Of a DNA stretch of 64,000 nucleotides, positions 47,217 to 55,448 are shown one piece after another. The position numbers and the translations under genes are program-made. The first letter of the stretch is position 1; every line of letters starts with the position of its first letter. Below the pieces are notes generated by a model. The model had not been told where the DNA came from. It saw nothing but the letters and a program-made list of their open reading frames with translations, and searched no databases. The stretch spans positions 89,193 through 153,192 of the forward strand of contig NZ_BJWE01000001.1 of assembly GCF_007990205.1 (NCBI RefSeq), in the 5' to 3' direction. The DNA comes from Pediococcus parvulus (GTDB lineage: Bacteria; Bacillota; Bacilli; Lactobacillales; Lactobacillaceae).

Positions 47217-47644
47217 TTTTCATCACCATCATTTTCCGCAAAAATATCATCTGGGTCCACAGTGGATGTTGATTTGGCAGGAATAATTCCTTCCACATGA
47301 ATGTTAACCTCAGTTACTTCAAGTTCAGTCATAAATAAAAGTTGTTGATTTACTTTACTTTGAACTTTCTTAGCAATTTCAGGAACAGATGTCCCATAAT
47401 CAAGGTAAACATACACATCAACACGTAACTTGCCATCACTTAAACCAAGTTTAACGCCCTGGCCCTTTGTGTTTCTAGTAAGAAATGAAGTGACACTCTC
47501 ACTTAAACCACTGCTACTTAAATGAACGCCCTGAACTTCTTCAACAGAAATTCCAGCAATAATTGAAACAACCTCGGGAGCAATTTTAATCTCCCCAAGT
47601 GTTGGTTTATGTTCCGCCAGCGCTAAATATTTATCTTCTGCCAT
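47213..47644 (-). CDS. Asp23/Gls24 family envelope protein (YqhY type)
   Basis: 143 residues. One Asp23 domain from GEIKIAPEVVSIIAGISVEEVQGVH to VTEVNIHVEGI, plus an acidic C-terminal tail (DPDDIFAENDGDE). This YqhY branch is tied to acetyl-CoA carboxylase and lipid homeostasis in Bacillus. It is a distinct paralogue of the protein at 23863-24225. It lies between efp and nusB. Confidence 0.9.
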   Translation of the reverse strand: MAEDKYLALAEHKPTLGEIKIAPEVVSIIAGISVEEVQGVHLSSSGLSESVTSFLTRNTKGQGVKLGLSDGKLRVDVYVYLDYGTSVPEIAKKVQSKVNQQLLFMTELEVTEVNIHVEGIIPAKSTSTVDPDDIFAENDGDEK

Positions 47645-47665
47645 TTTATAAACCTCCTGCTAAAA

Positions 47666-48223
47666 TTAAGCTCGGGAAACGTAAGTCCCATCAGTTGTGT
47701 TAATAATCAACACATCATCTTCATTAACAAAAAACGGAACTTGAACCGTTAAACCCGTTTCCAAAGTTGCTGGTTTAGATCCACCAGTAGCCGTATCACC
47801 ACGGATTCCTGGTTCTGTATCAGTCACCTTTAAATTAACGGTATTTGGCAAATCTACTCCCAAAGTTTCATCACCGAACATAATGACACTAACTTCCATG
47901 TTTTCAACTAAATAATTTTTTTCTTCAGAAAGATTTTCTGCAGGAATTTCTAGTTGCTCATAAGTATTATTATCCATAAACACAAAATTGTCACCATCAT
48001 TATACAGATATTGCATTTTTTTAGTTTCGATGATAGCTTGTTCCATTTTTTCACCAGCACGGAACGTCTTTTCTTGAACCGCATCTGTTCGTAAATTCTT
48101 TAACTTTGTTCGAACAAACGCGCTTCCCTTACCAGGTTTTACATGTTGAAATTCCACAATACGCCAAATTCCACCATCAACCTGAATTGTTAAACCATTT
48201 TTAAAATCTGAAGTTGAAATCAT
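47666..48223 (-). CDS. efp: Elongation factor P
   Basis: 185 residues. Relieves ribosome stalling at polyproline. Lys32 at the tip of KPGKGSAF is the position modified in many species. Three OB-like domains are complete, ending [15 protein letters not shown] and [17 protein letters not shown] lies before the ATG. Confidence 0.97.
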   Translation of the reverse strand: MISTSDFKNGLTIQVDGGIWRIVEFQHVKPGKGSAFVRTKLKNLRTDAVQEKTFRAGEKMEQAIIETKKMQYLYNDGDNFVFMDNNTYEQLEIPAENLSEEKNYLVENMEVSVIMFGDETLGVDLPNTVNLKVTDTEPGIRGDTATGGSKPATLETGLTVQVPFFVNEDDVLIINTTDGTYVSRA

Positions 48224-48321
48224 TTTTTTACCTCCAAAATTCTTTACACCTAACTATAGCAATACCAGTAGCCTAAAAGCAAGCTAAGTTAAACGGGTTA
48301 CATTTATTTTAAAGCATTTTG

Positions 48322-48358
48322 ACAAAAAAAGAACCAGAACAACTTATGTGTTCTGGCC
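48322..48358 (-). terminator. Rho-independent terminator after rpmA
   Basis: CCAGAACA and TGTTCTGG pair exactly. TTCTTTTTTT follows on the minus strand. It ends the rplU-prp-rpmA transcript. Confidence 0.88.
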
Positions 48359-48371
48359 CCTCACATTAAAA

Positions 48372-48659
48372 CTATTCTGCATCTGCTGCGGGATAAACAG
48401 AAACCTGACGTTTGTCACGTCCTTTACGTTCAAAACGGACAACACCATCAGTCAATGCAAATAATGTATCATCATTTCCACGACCGACATTTGTACCAGG
48501 ATAAATATGAGTTCCACGTTGACGGTAGATAATCATGCCACCCTTAACTGGCTGACCATCGGCACGCTTTGTTCCAAGACGACGGCCTGCTGAATCACGA
48601 CCATTAGAAGTGGAACCTCCACCTTTATGATGACTGAAGAATTGTAAATTCATTAACAT
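48372..48659 (-). CDS. rpmA: 50S ribosomal protein L27 (Prp-processed form)
   Basis: 95 residues. The N-terminus [20 protein letters not shown] has the LQFF segment followed by the HHKGGGS mature start, the sequence cleaved by Prp protease in Firmicutes. The mature N-tail reaches the peptidyl transferase centre. The start at 48659 has GGAGG 9 bases upstream. The next ATG is too far. It follows prp. Confidence 0.97.
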   Translation of the reverse strand: MLMNLQFFSHHKGGGSTSNGRDSAGRRLGTKRADGQPVKGGMIIYRQRGTHIYPGTNVGRGNDDTLFALTDGVVRFERKGRDKRQVSVYPAADAE

Positions 48660-48678
48660 AGCTTTACACCTCCGAATA

Positions 48679-49017
48679 TTAATCTTGAATGTTTATTTTT
48701 ATAAATTGTGAATAATTCTGAGAAATATCTTGCATTCCAATAACAAAGCTTTTTAAAATTGCCTGCATTTGTAAAAGCCGATCTCGATTTTGAATCACTG
48801 GAAAACTAGCAGACAAAAGGCCACCATTTTCCTCATCCATCTTCGTTTCTGGTTTTACGCCAGCAACCTGTTCCACACTATTGATCGTATTGATCGCCAG
48901 TACTGAAGCAGCCGCACAAACAATATCTTGTCCATATGGACCGGAATCAGCGTGACCAATCATTTTAAATTGTTCAACACCAGTTTGTGAACTTAGCTTA
49001 ATTGTCACTTTTATCAT
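48679..49017 (-). CDS. prp: Ribosomal-processing cysteine protease Prp
   Basis: 112 residues. Cuts the N-terminal extension from L27. Catalytic pair His22 in GHADSG and Cys34 in DIVCAAAS are both present. It lies between rplU and rpmA, its fixed position. Confidence 0.96.
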   Translation of the reverse strand: MIKVTIKLSSQTGVEQFKMIGHADSGPYGQDIVCAAASVLAINTINSVEQVAGVKPETKMDEENGGLLSASFPVIQNRDRLLQMQAILKSFVIGMQDISQNYSQFIKINIQD

Positions 49018-49032
49018 CGAAAATCCTCAAAA

Positions 49033-49341
49033 TTAAGCGTTGATTGCGTCGATCGTAACCTTTGTGTATGGTTGACGATGACCTTTTTTGGAATGTTGGT
49101 TCTTCTTAGCTTTGTACTTGAAAGTTGTTACTTTCTTGTCTTTGCCTTGTTTTTCAACAGTACCATTAACAGTTGCGCCATCAACAGTTGGTGTACCGAT
49201 CTTTGTTGATTCACCACCAACGAAAAGAACTTGGTCAAAAGTAACCTTGTCGCCTTCGTTAACGTTTAATTTCTCAACAAAAATGGATTGACCTTCTTCA
49301 ACCTTAAGTTGTTTACCACCAGTTTCAATAATTGCGTACAC
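49033..49341 (-). CDS. rplU: 50S ribosomal protein L21
   Basis: 102 residues. [31 protein letters not shown] and [15 protein letters not shown] are typical. The GTG at 49341 is chosen because GAGGAGG lies 8 bases upstream. An in-frame GTG three codons earlier overlaps that site. It is first in rplU-prp-rpmA, with a leader of about 100 bases. Confidence 0.96.
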   Translation of the reverse strand: MYAIIETGGKQLKVEEGQSIFVEKLNVNEGDKVTFDQVLFVGGESTKIGTPTVDGATVNGTVEKQGKDKKVTTFKYKAKKNQHSKKGHRQPYTKVTIDAINA

Positions 49342-49480
49342 AGTGTGCACCTCCTCATTTCTAATACTCGCCAGCTAAAAGTGTCTAAAATAGAACTTAA
49401 AAACTCGAGCCGTGCGGTTGTAGCTGTGGAAGCCACAAATACAACGTTACAATAATATCAAAATACCAGGAAAAAGTCAA
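49342..49480 (-). promoter_or_regulatory. Promoter and probable L21 leader of rplU-prp-rpmA
   Basis: On the minus strand TTGACT (49475-49480), 17 bases and TATTAT (49452-49457) form a near-consensus promoter. The 100-base leader has GTGGCTTCCAC, a tight hairpin, and the CCGCACGG segment. Rfam has an L21 leader here in Bacilli, thought to bind the product. Assignment is by position and visible hairpin, not by model search. Confidence 0.65.
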
Positions 49481-49488
49481 ATCTTAGT

Positions 49489-50115
49489 TCATTTAACAAA
49501 AAAATCACTTACCCCAACAACAGCCGTACTTTTAGTACGAATTAAATTATACATCTTATTGCTGACAAAGCGGGGAGAATACACCCCACCACCTGATAAC
49601 CACTCTTGCATAATCCCCAGCAATCCGGCAATCACAAAATCAGCCTCCACCTTGATATTTGCCGATTGTAAATTTTCCTTCAATTCCAAGGATTCAAAAA
49701 AAGTATCCAAATAATGATGAAAACCAAGTTTTATTTTTTCGGTGAAATTGTTTTCACCCACTAGACCGAATAACACCATGAAAACCTGATAGTTATCTGC
49801 CATATATTTAAAACCTTTTCCCAGTGAAAAAGCGTGAACTGTATGCTCTGAAACGACCATCTTTTCGTTTAGAGAACTTTTAGCGTCCACTAAGGCACAT
49901 TGAAAAAAATCCGTAACAAAATCATTCACTATAGTCTGAATAAAGTCTTGTTTATCATGGTAGTGCAGATAAAAAGTTCCGCGCGTAATCTCTGCTGTTT
50001 CTGTAATTTGTTGAATACTCAAGCTTTGCGTACTTTGTTTAGATAACAGCTTGATCAAGGCCCTTTTTAACTGCTGTTTTGTTTTCATAATTCGAGGATC
50101 TAATTCACTAGACAT
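49489..50115 (-). CDS. TetR/AcrR family transcriptional regulator
   Basis: 208 residues. The N-terminal helix-turn-helix is at about 15-55 (KRALIKLL, SIQQITETAEITRGTFYLHYHDKQDF, in parts). The C-terminal region fits a ligand-binding dimer domain, with FKYMADNYQVFMVLFG and LLGIMQEWLSGG typical of the DhaS-like group. The ATG at 50115 fits AGGAG 8 bases upstream. Longer starts lack support. Its target is not evident. The neighbour is an acetyltransferase. Confidence 0.85.
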   Translation of the reverse strand: MSSELDPRIMKTKQQLKRALIKLLSKQSTQSLSIQQITETAEITRGTFYLHYHDKQDFIQTIVNDFVTDFFQCALVDAKSSLNEKMVVSEHTVHAFSLGKGFKYMADNYQVFMVLFGLVGENNFTEKIKLGFHHYLDTFFESLELKENLQSANIKVEADFVIAGLLGIMQEWLSGGGVYSPRFVSNKMYNLIRTKSTAVVGVSDFFVK

Positions 50116-50198
50116 GTTCTTTGCTCCTAATTTCAAATCCATTCAGAACTTGATTCTACGGTACTTTTAATAAAAAAACAAAAAATTAGCTTTTTAAC

Positions 50199-50651
50199 TC
50201 AAAGTTTCTGTCGAAGCATTAACATGTCATGCAATTGAAGCCCGTTTTCAAAAATGGGGTCCGCATAATTATCGGTAAAGAAATTTGTTTTGACGTCAAA
50301 ACAACGAAATCCCATCTTTTGGTAAAGGTATAATTGCACAAAACTTGTTGATCCAGTACCAACCAGCATTTCTTGATAGTTCTTTTGTTTAGCATATTTA
50401 AGCGCAAATTGAATAAAAAATTGAGTCTTCCCTTGATGTTGAAGTTTTGTAGCAATTGAAATATTTTTCAGCTCGATTTGTGTTTGGTTAATTGGGGTTA
50501 ATACTAAGACTCCCACCAGTTTTCCCTCTTCTATCATTTGAAACCCAACGCTGTGTTCAAGATAGTGTGCCACTAGTTTTCGATTGGGATCTGCAATTAA
50601 TAATAATTCATAGTGCTCATTCTTAAAGGTAGTTATCTGCGAAATTTCCAA
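50199..50651 (-). CDS. GNAT family N-acetyltransferase
   Basis: 150 residues. A GNAT fold is recognised from LKNISIATKLQHQGKTQFFIQFALKYAKQ (read in parts; the acetyl-CoA loop reads HQGKTQ in place of the usual Q/RxxGxG/A) and LYQKMGFR near the end. The start is a TTG 7 bases after GAGG. The substrate is unknown. It lies in an accessory stretch beside a TetR gene. Confidence 0.75.
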   Translation of the reverse strand: MEISQITTFKNEHYELLLIADPNRKLVAHYLEHSVGFQMIEEGKLVGVLVLTPINQTQIELKNISIATKLQHQGKTQFFIQFALKYAKQKNYQEMLVGTGSTSFVQLYLYQKMGFRCFDVKTNFFTDNYADPIFENGLQLHDMLMLRQKL

Positions 50652-50731
50652 AATTATTCCTCATTTCCTGTAAATGGCAAATTGGTTGGATGTCCGTGTT
50701 TAACAACTTGATACACATTTTAAAGGTGTCT

Positions 50732-51532
50732 TTATTCACTTACTTTCATCGATGAATCCAATTTGGATCGTCCAGTTTTGTAGTCAAATTTAACCCCAGG
50801 TTCGACATTCCAAACAAAAACGTTAAAGTTTAATGATTGGTCAGTTGATAGTGCTTGTAGATGATACCCAAGTGGCATCAGACCACGACCTTTAAAAACT
50901 GTGGTAACTTTATATATCACTTTTTTATCCGCTTTTAACGCCTCACGAACTCTTTGTTCAAAGAGTTGCATCGTCCGTTGATTACTAAATTCAGTTTGTG
51001 TCGCCAAATTTTTGGGATTGTCTATTGAGCCTAAGGCGTTTTCATCATATTTTCCCTCATCATCAATTTTTCCAGTGACTGAATAGGCTAGCAAATGTCC
51101 GCGATTCAAAATTTCAATTTTTCTGTCTCCAAAGGACACTGTTTTTTGATGCCATCCTGTTGGCTGCCATCTCTGGGCACTACGTGTATCTGAACGCACT
51201 AAATTTCTGCGTTCAAGATACCCAATTGCTGTAGTCGTACGATTCAGATTATCCAAATTACCATAATCAATCTTGTTTTGTTTCCAGCTAGAAACTGCCA
51301 AAGTACTTTTGTTGTGATTGACCTCCAAATATGATGCTGATCCACTTTTAAAAGTTAATTGACTTAAATTCTTATCTGCAACATTTTGTACAGTTGTTTG
51401 TTTGGTGGGTAAGCTGGTTTCGTGACTGTTGTATTGGCTAACGTACTGGCCAATTTGTCGTTGATTAACACCAAATAGTGACGCGACAATAACGATAATC
51501 GCCACCAACCAATTTATCTTTCGCTTCTTCAT
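50732..51532 (-). CDS. Secreted or membrane-anchored DNA/RNA non-specific endonuclease
   Basis: 266 residues. A hydrophobic segment at about 7-22 after KKRK suggests export or anchoring. The nuclease domain has ILNRGHLLAYSVTG at about 145-158 in place of the DRGH core of the EndA family, and NLATQTEFSNQRTMQLFE, the metal-binding Asn block. RVTTV-type strand KVIYKVTTVFKGRG follows. GGGGAG precedes the ATG. Likely role is degrading extracellular DNA for nutrients or uptake. The Asn for Asp change near the catalytic His is noted. Confidence 0.85.
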   Translation of the reverse strand: MKKRKINWLVAIIVIVASLFGVNQRQIGQYVSQYNSHETSLPTKQTTVQNVADKNLSQLTFKSGSASYLEVNHNKSTLAVSSWKQNKIDYGNLDNLNRTTTAIGYLERRNLVRSDTRSAQRWQPTGWHQKTVSFGDRKIEILNRGHLLAYSVTGKIDDEGKYDENALGSIDNPKNLATQTEFSNQRTMQLFEQRVREALKADKKVIYKVTTVFKGRGLMPLGYHLQALSTDQSLNFNVFVWNVEPGVKFDYKTGRSKLDSSMKVSE

Positions 51533-51616
51533 CTTTTCTCCCCTATATTTAAACCAAAATTTAATCAAAGCCTTTTTCGTGAAACAAAGATTTGCAAACA
51601 GTGATTTTTTGCAAAA

Positions 51617-51657
51617 CAAAAAATCAAGAATGCCATTACGTTGGTATTCTTGATTTT
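51617..51657 (-). terminator. Rho-independent terminator of tRNA-Arg
   Basis: AATCAAGAAT with CC pairs with GG and ATTCTTGATT around a short loop. On the minus strand TTTTTTG follows. It lies 26 bases past the tRNA 3' end. Confidence 0.75.
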
Positions 51658-51682
51658 AATAACTGTATCCACGGTTTTCCAA

Positions 51683-51756
51683 TGAACCGGGTGAGGTTCG
51701 AACTCACGACCCTCCGCTTAGAAGGCGGATGCTCTATCCAGCTGAGCTACCGGTCC
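51683..51756 (-). tRNA. tRNA-Arg (anticodon TCT)
   Basis: 74 bases. The acceptor GGACCGG pairs with CCGGTTC (one G-U), discriminator A. The D arm AGCTCAGCTGGATAGAGC, anticodon stem TCCGC/GCGGA with loop CTTCTAA (anticodon TCT) and T arm GTGAG-TTCGAAC-CTCAC all fold. CCA is not encoded. It decodes AGA. Confidence 0.95.
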
Positions 51757-51941
51757 GCGCTTTTGATTATAAGTTAAAAAAAAAAGTTCGTCAATACCGT
51801 AACCGTGTTTTACTCTGACCATAAGTAAACTACTAACCTACCATTAATTTGATTAATTCGACGGAAGTATTAAGTAAATGCTTTCATTCTGCATCATTTT
51901 TAGGTATCATAGGGATAGCAAGAACGAAGGAAGTTGATGAA

Positions 51942-52454
51942 ATGAAAAAGAAAATTTACTGGTTAATTCCCTTTCTCATCCTAGGATTATTTTTAACCGG
52001 ATGTAGCCGTAACAAAGTGTATGGCACGGTCGTCATTAGTTCTGAAAAATATAATCAAGTACAGACTGATAAAAAATATGTCAATCAGCTATTGAAATCT
52101 CTAGAAAAATTTGATTCTGAAAAACCAGGGACGGCCCAAAATATTTATTCAGCTGTCAACAAATTGAATAAAGAAGCCAGCAAGAATATGACTAAACAAG
52201 ATAAGAAAAAATTACGCGAACTCCTGATTACTAATGATAAGAGCATTAAAAATATCATTAAGAATGCTTACCAAAATCATTATGGATTTGATGATGATCT
52301 TTCTGGATCAATTAGTACCGAATTTTATAAAGTCATTCATTTGATCATAAATCCAATCACTAAACAATCTGCAAATCGAAAAAAAGTTTATAACCAATTC
52401 ATCAAAGATACTAAGGCTCAACAAAAATTGAATAATGTGGGCACCACACAATAG
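51942..52454 (+). CDS. Lipoprotein of unknown function
   Basis: 170 residues. The signal peptide ends in lipobox LTGC (18-21), so the protein is membrane-anchored on the outside. The rest is Lys/Asn/Gln-rich, mostly helical, with a central GFDDDLSGSIS stretch. No family is recognised. The ATG at 51942 follows GAAGGAAG. A longer frame upstream lacks a signal peptide. It ends in its own terminator. Confidence 0.75.
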   Translation: MKKKIYWLIPFLILGLFLTGCSRNKVYGTVVISSEKYNQVQTDKKYVNQLLKSLEKFDSEKPGTAQNIYSAVNKLNKEASKNMTKQDKKKLRELLITNDKSIKNIIKNAYQNHYGFDDDLSGSISTEFYKVIHLIINPITKQSANRKKVYNQFIKDTKAQQKLNNVGTTQ

Positions 52455-52470
52455 GTTGTCCATAATTTAA

Positions 52471-52505
52471 AGAAGCTGAAAAATAATTTTTCAGCTTCTT
52501 TTGAG
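52471..52505 (+). terminator. Rho-independent terminator of the lipoprotein gene
   Basis: GAAGCTGAAAAA and TTTTTCAGCTTC pair exactly around TAA, followed by TTTT. Confidence 0.85.
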
Positions 52506-52631
52506 TTCTAACGACAAATATTGCTCTTATTTTCAAACATATTATGGTTGTAAAACCCGTGAGCATATCATTTGAAACATTACTGTAACATTGTCATAAT
52601 GAGAATGTAAAATTCGAATGGAGGCGTTTCT

Positions 52632-52760
52632 ATGGGACCATTGATGATCATTCTTATTATTTTTATTTTTGCGGTTATTGTTCAAGTGATAAACGATTGG
52701 GATTCTTTGTTTCCACAATCTCAGCCACGCTCAAAACATAAAACCATTAAGAACAATTAA
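52632..52760 (+). CDS. Small single-span membrane protein (42 residues)
   Basis: The ATG at 52632 follows GGAGGC by 6 bases. The protein has one membrane helix (about 4-20, Ile/Phe/Val-rich), then NDWDSLFPQ and a basic tail PRSKHKTIKNN. It has its own upstream space and a terminator 42 bases after the stop, which supports expression. Function unknown. Confidence 0.6.
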   Translation: MGPLMIILIIFIFAVIVQVINDWDSLFPQSQPRSKHKTIKNN

Positions 52761-52801
52761 TTAAGCGATTGTATTGTAGAAATATAATGAAGTACACAGA
52801 C

Positions 52802-52831
52802 AAAAAGAGACCTCATGGGGTCTCTTTTTTG
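52802..52831 (+). terminator. Bidirectional terminator between the small protein and the dUTPase gene
   Basis: AAAAAGAGACC and GGTCTCTTTTTT pair exactly around TCATGG. Runs of T appear on both strands. Confidence 0.85.
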
Positions 52832-52840
52832 TTTGATTCA

Positions 52841-53392
52841 TTAGCAATTATTTTCTTGTCGTTGATAATTGATTTTATTCTTCTGATCAAAAGCCCTTTC
52901 AATTTCGTCAGCAGAAAAACCAAAACCCGCCATGCCCATTTTTAAATACAAATGCCAAGCATGCCGAAAGTTATCCGGTCGGTTGCTTACAAAACTACTG
53001 AACAACATAGATTTAATTGCCAAATAGGTATCCGTTAAATCTAATTTTACCGAACTAGTTTCTAGTTTTTGGAATTGTTCTGGGCTCAGATCAACATTTT
53101 CAACCCATTGCTTTTGACTGGCAAACAGTAAAAAGAAATCAATCGCATCCACATACTCAACTAACAACGTTTCACGAATTGTTTTTCCTTCGTCATGTTT
53201 GCCTTTGTGCGCTTTCCAAACTTTAAACCATTCAGAAGTATTGGCAACTTCCGAAAGTTCAACATCTAAAGAAAGTAAAGTATTTTTAATTCGTGCAGGC
53301 CAACTAAGTGTCAGTCCCTTTTCCTCGGCAATGCTTCTGTCTAATTGAATAGAAGATTGCATCATTTTAGGAATATCCAACAATTTTTCCAC
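52841..53392 (-). CDS. Dimeric dUTPase-like (MazG-fold) nucleotide pyrophosphatase
   Basis: 183 residues. The all-alpha dUTPase pattern is visible: LDVELSEVANTSEWFKVWK (ExxE metal motif) and LLVEYVDAIDFFLLF (second metal motif with E and D). It would hydrolyse dUTP to dUMP, keeping uracil out of DNA. It lies 6 bases after the stop of an unknown gene and forms a three-gene run with it. Confidence 0.85.
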   Translation of the reverse strand: MEKLLDIPKMMQSSIQLDRSIAEEKGLTLSWPARIKNTLLSLDVELSEVANTSEWFKVWKAHKGKHDEGKTIRETLLVEYVDAIDFFLLFASQKQWVENVDLSPEQFQKLETSSVKLDLTDTYLAIKSMLFSSFVSNRPDNFRHAWHLYLKMGMAGFGFSADEIERAFDQKNKINYQRQENNC

Positions 53393-53398
53393 CTACTC

Positions 53399-54340
53399 TT
53401 AAGACATTTTTGAACCGATTTGTAATTCATCAAGATTGTCCAAGAACCACTTCTTCAAAAATGCAAATTGATTAAATATTTCAAAAAGAGAATACTTCTC
53501 GGCAGGATCCTGAACTGTAATCACCCAATGACCACTACCATCAGCAGCTACTTCTTTATACAGACTAAAGATAATTTGATTGCCCAGGTCCAAGAAAGCC
53601 CCTTGAACAGCATCCATATTTTGCAACATTAAATTGTTATCTGCTGTAGCCACAAATAATTTATCCATAATCTGTTCAGATAAATCAGTTTTAGCAAGCA
53701 CATACTTTTTATCATTAGAAGCATCTAACATATTGAAATCAACATTAAACCCAAAATCAGCCACCAGATATTTTCCAAATTGAATGAACAAATCAACCGC
53801 ATTCGTTACGGCCTCGTTATCTGATTTGCCACTCCACTCTGTGATAAAGAGTTTTGTAATGGTGTCCGAATTAAAGTACATCGTTTTTTCTCTTAAGTTC
53901 AAAGAAAAAATAACTTGGTGACTATTTTGTTCCACATAAAACGCACCATCCTGATTTGGTCGTTTCTCAAAATGGAACTCTTCCGAATCATCAATACTTG
54001 GAAAAGTCTGAAAAAGAGTATCAGCCTTAAGATTATCCTCACGAGAATTTAGGACGGCATCTTTATCATCATGCAATTCTAACAACCGACTCATAAAAAT
54101 GAGGTAATAATCATTCGCATCATATTTGTGAGGATAAACAACATAGTCAGTATCCATCTGAAAGTCAAATAAAGCCGTGGAAGCGGCCAAAAGCTCATTG
54201 GCATCCTTGGTATTAGTCAACTGATCAAATAACTTGGTAAACTCAATTCCATGTTGCAAACCAGCTTTTAGAGAATCACTATATGCAACTAATCGACCAT
54301 TTGTCGTCAAGCTTGAAGGATTCAAAGATTCATTACTCAT
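53399..54340 (-). CDS. Conserved hypothetical protein of the dUTPase operon
   Basis: 313 residues, acidic, no signal peptide or membrane helix. Visible parts: FDQLTNTKDANELLAA near the start, a middle with EFHFEKRPNQDGAF and repeated IFSLNLREK / IFSLYKEV strands, and SLFEIFNQFAFLKKWF near the end. It appears alpha/beta. No family is recognised. The ATG at 54340 overlaps the previous stop by 8 bases and has AAGGTG upstream, so it is co-translated with the coiled-coil gene. Confidence 0.7.
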   Translation of the reverse strand: MSNESLNPSSLTTNGRLVAYSDSLKAGLQHGIEFTKLFDQLTNTKDANELLAASTALFDFQMDTDYVVYPHKYDANDYYLIFMSRLLELHDDKDAVLNSREDNLKADTLFQTFPSIDDSEEFHFEKRPNQDGAFYVEQNSHQVIFSLNLREKTMYFNSDTITKLFITEWSGKSDNEAVTNAVDLFIQFGKYLVADFGFNVDFNMLDASNDKKYVLAKTDLSEQIMDKLFVATADNNLMLQNMDAVQGAFLDLGNQIIFSLYKEVAADGSGHWVITVQDPAEKYSLFEIFNQFAFLKKWFLDNLDELQIGSKMS

Positions 54341-55211
54341 CAGCACGCACCTTTTCCTTTCCAATCAAGCTTGTTAAATAATCAGAATATAGTTTTTTTG
54401 AATGGTTAGTAAACGACTCAAAACTTCCAAAGGCCTGTTTGATTGCTTGTTTTTCGTAACTTAAGATTGTGTCTTCTTTTGAAAGAGCCAAAATTCGATC
54501 TTCATTACTCTTCATTGTATTTCGAGCATCGGCAGCCTTTTGATCCTCTTCAGTTAACTTAGTTAATTCATCTTTAAGCGCCTGGCGTTCTTCTTTGACC
54601 TTGCCGCTTTCCCAAAATGAACTGTTAGAACTCGTGTCCGCCAATTGATCACGTAACTGTGCCTTACGTGAATCACGTTGATCCTGATTGCTAAGTAACG
54701 TTTCTAATTGCTTGTTTTCTTCTGAAATTTTAGCAATGTTTTCTGTATTCAAATGTTTGTTGTTGGCATCCAACTGGAAAGTTCCAGATAACTTTTGATA
54801 CTCGTCCTTATCAAATTGAAATTCAAGATTTAAAACATCTAAATACCCAAATTCACGACGATCCCACCAATTACCGAAAAGAATTTTGAATTCTCCTTCA
54901 GCAATTTCTCGGTAGTAAAAGAATGGATAAATTTCAGCTAAGTAGTCAATTAATTGATAGCTCAAATAATGAGCAATTTGACTTCGTACATCATCCACCA
55001 AACTGAAATAACCACTTTTTGCCGCTTCATTGGTACTTGAAATTTCAGTATGATAACGTTCTGGATCTAGTAATTCATATGTTAACCGATCATCTTGTTG
55101 ATCAACTGCGTCTTGTAACGCATTCAAATAAGCGATTTTACCTGAAAGACTCTGTTTTAACTTTGCGTTTGGCTGTTCTTGAGATTCAATCGTGTTTTCT
55201 TCATCACTCAT
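54333..55211 (-). CDS. Conserved hypothetical coiled-coil protein
   Basis: 292 residues, strongly acidic and helical. The N-terminal half has YLSYQLIDYLAEIYPFFYYRE and LFGNWWDRREFGYLDVLNLEF, read in parts. Residues about 155-245 form a coiled coil (repeated Lys/Glu/Leu heptads, KEERQALKDELTKLTEED). Similar proteins in lactobacilli are sometimes named after SbcC only because of the coiled coil. No ATPase motif is present. It heads the operon with the next unknown gene and the dUTPase. Confidence 0.7.
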   Translation of the reverse strand: MSDEENTIESQEQPNAKLKQSLSGKIAYLNALQDAVDQQDDRLTYELLDPERYHTEISSTNEAAKSGYFSLVDDVRSQIAHYLSYQLIDYLAEIYPFFYYREIAEGEFKILFGNWWDRREFGYLDVLNLEFQFDKDEYQKLSGTFQLDANNKHLNTENIAKISEENKQLETLLSNQDQRDSRKAQLRDQLADTSSNSSFWESGKVKEERQALKDELTKLTEEDQKAADARNTMKSNEDRILALSKEDTILSYEKQAIKQAFGSFESFTNHSKKLYSDYLTSLIGKEKVRADE

Positions 55212-55380
55212 GTGTATCGCTCCTAATTTTGTAAGTATCCCCTACATTATTGATTACCTCTAATGTAACAAATAACTGAGGAATCAACAAAGGATTTTTC
55301 TTATTCCTTACTAAATTTTAACAGATAAATCTGATCATGACTAAAAAAGGTTTAAAACTCATGATAAATTTTTAAAAAGT

Positions 55381-55432
55381 TTAAAAAAATGATCAATTGC
55401 CAGACAATTAAGTCTTGGCAATTGATCATTAT
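55381..55432 (-). terminator. Rho-independent terminator of glnR-glnA
   Basis: Exact 15-base arms at 55388-55402 and 55416-55430 (AATGATCAATTGCCA and complement), with GAC/GTC pairing inside. On the minus strand seven T follow. It lies 17 bases past glnA. Confidence 0.9.
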
Positions 55433-55448
55433 ATATTCTCTAATCAGA

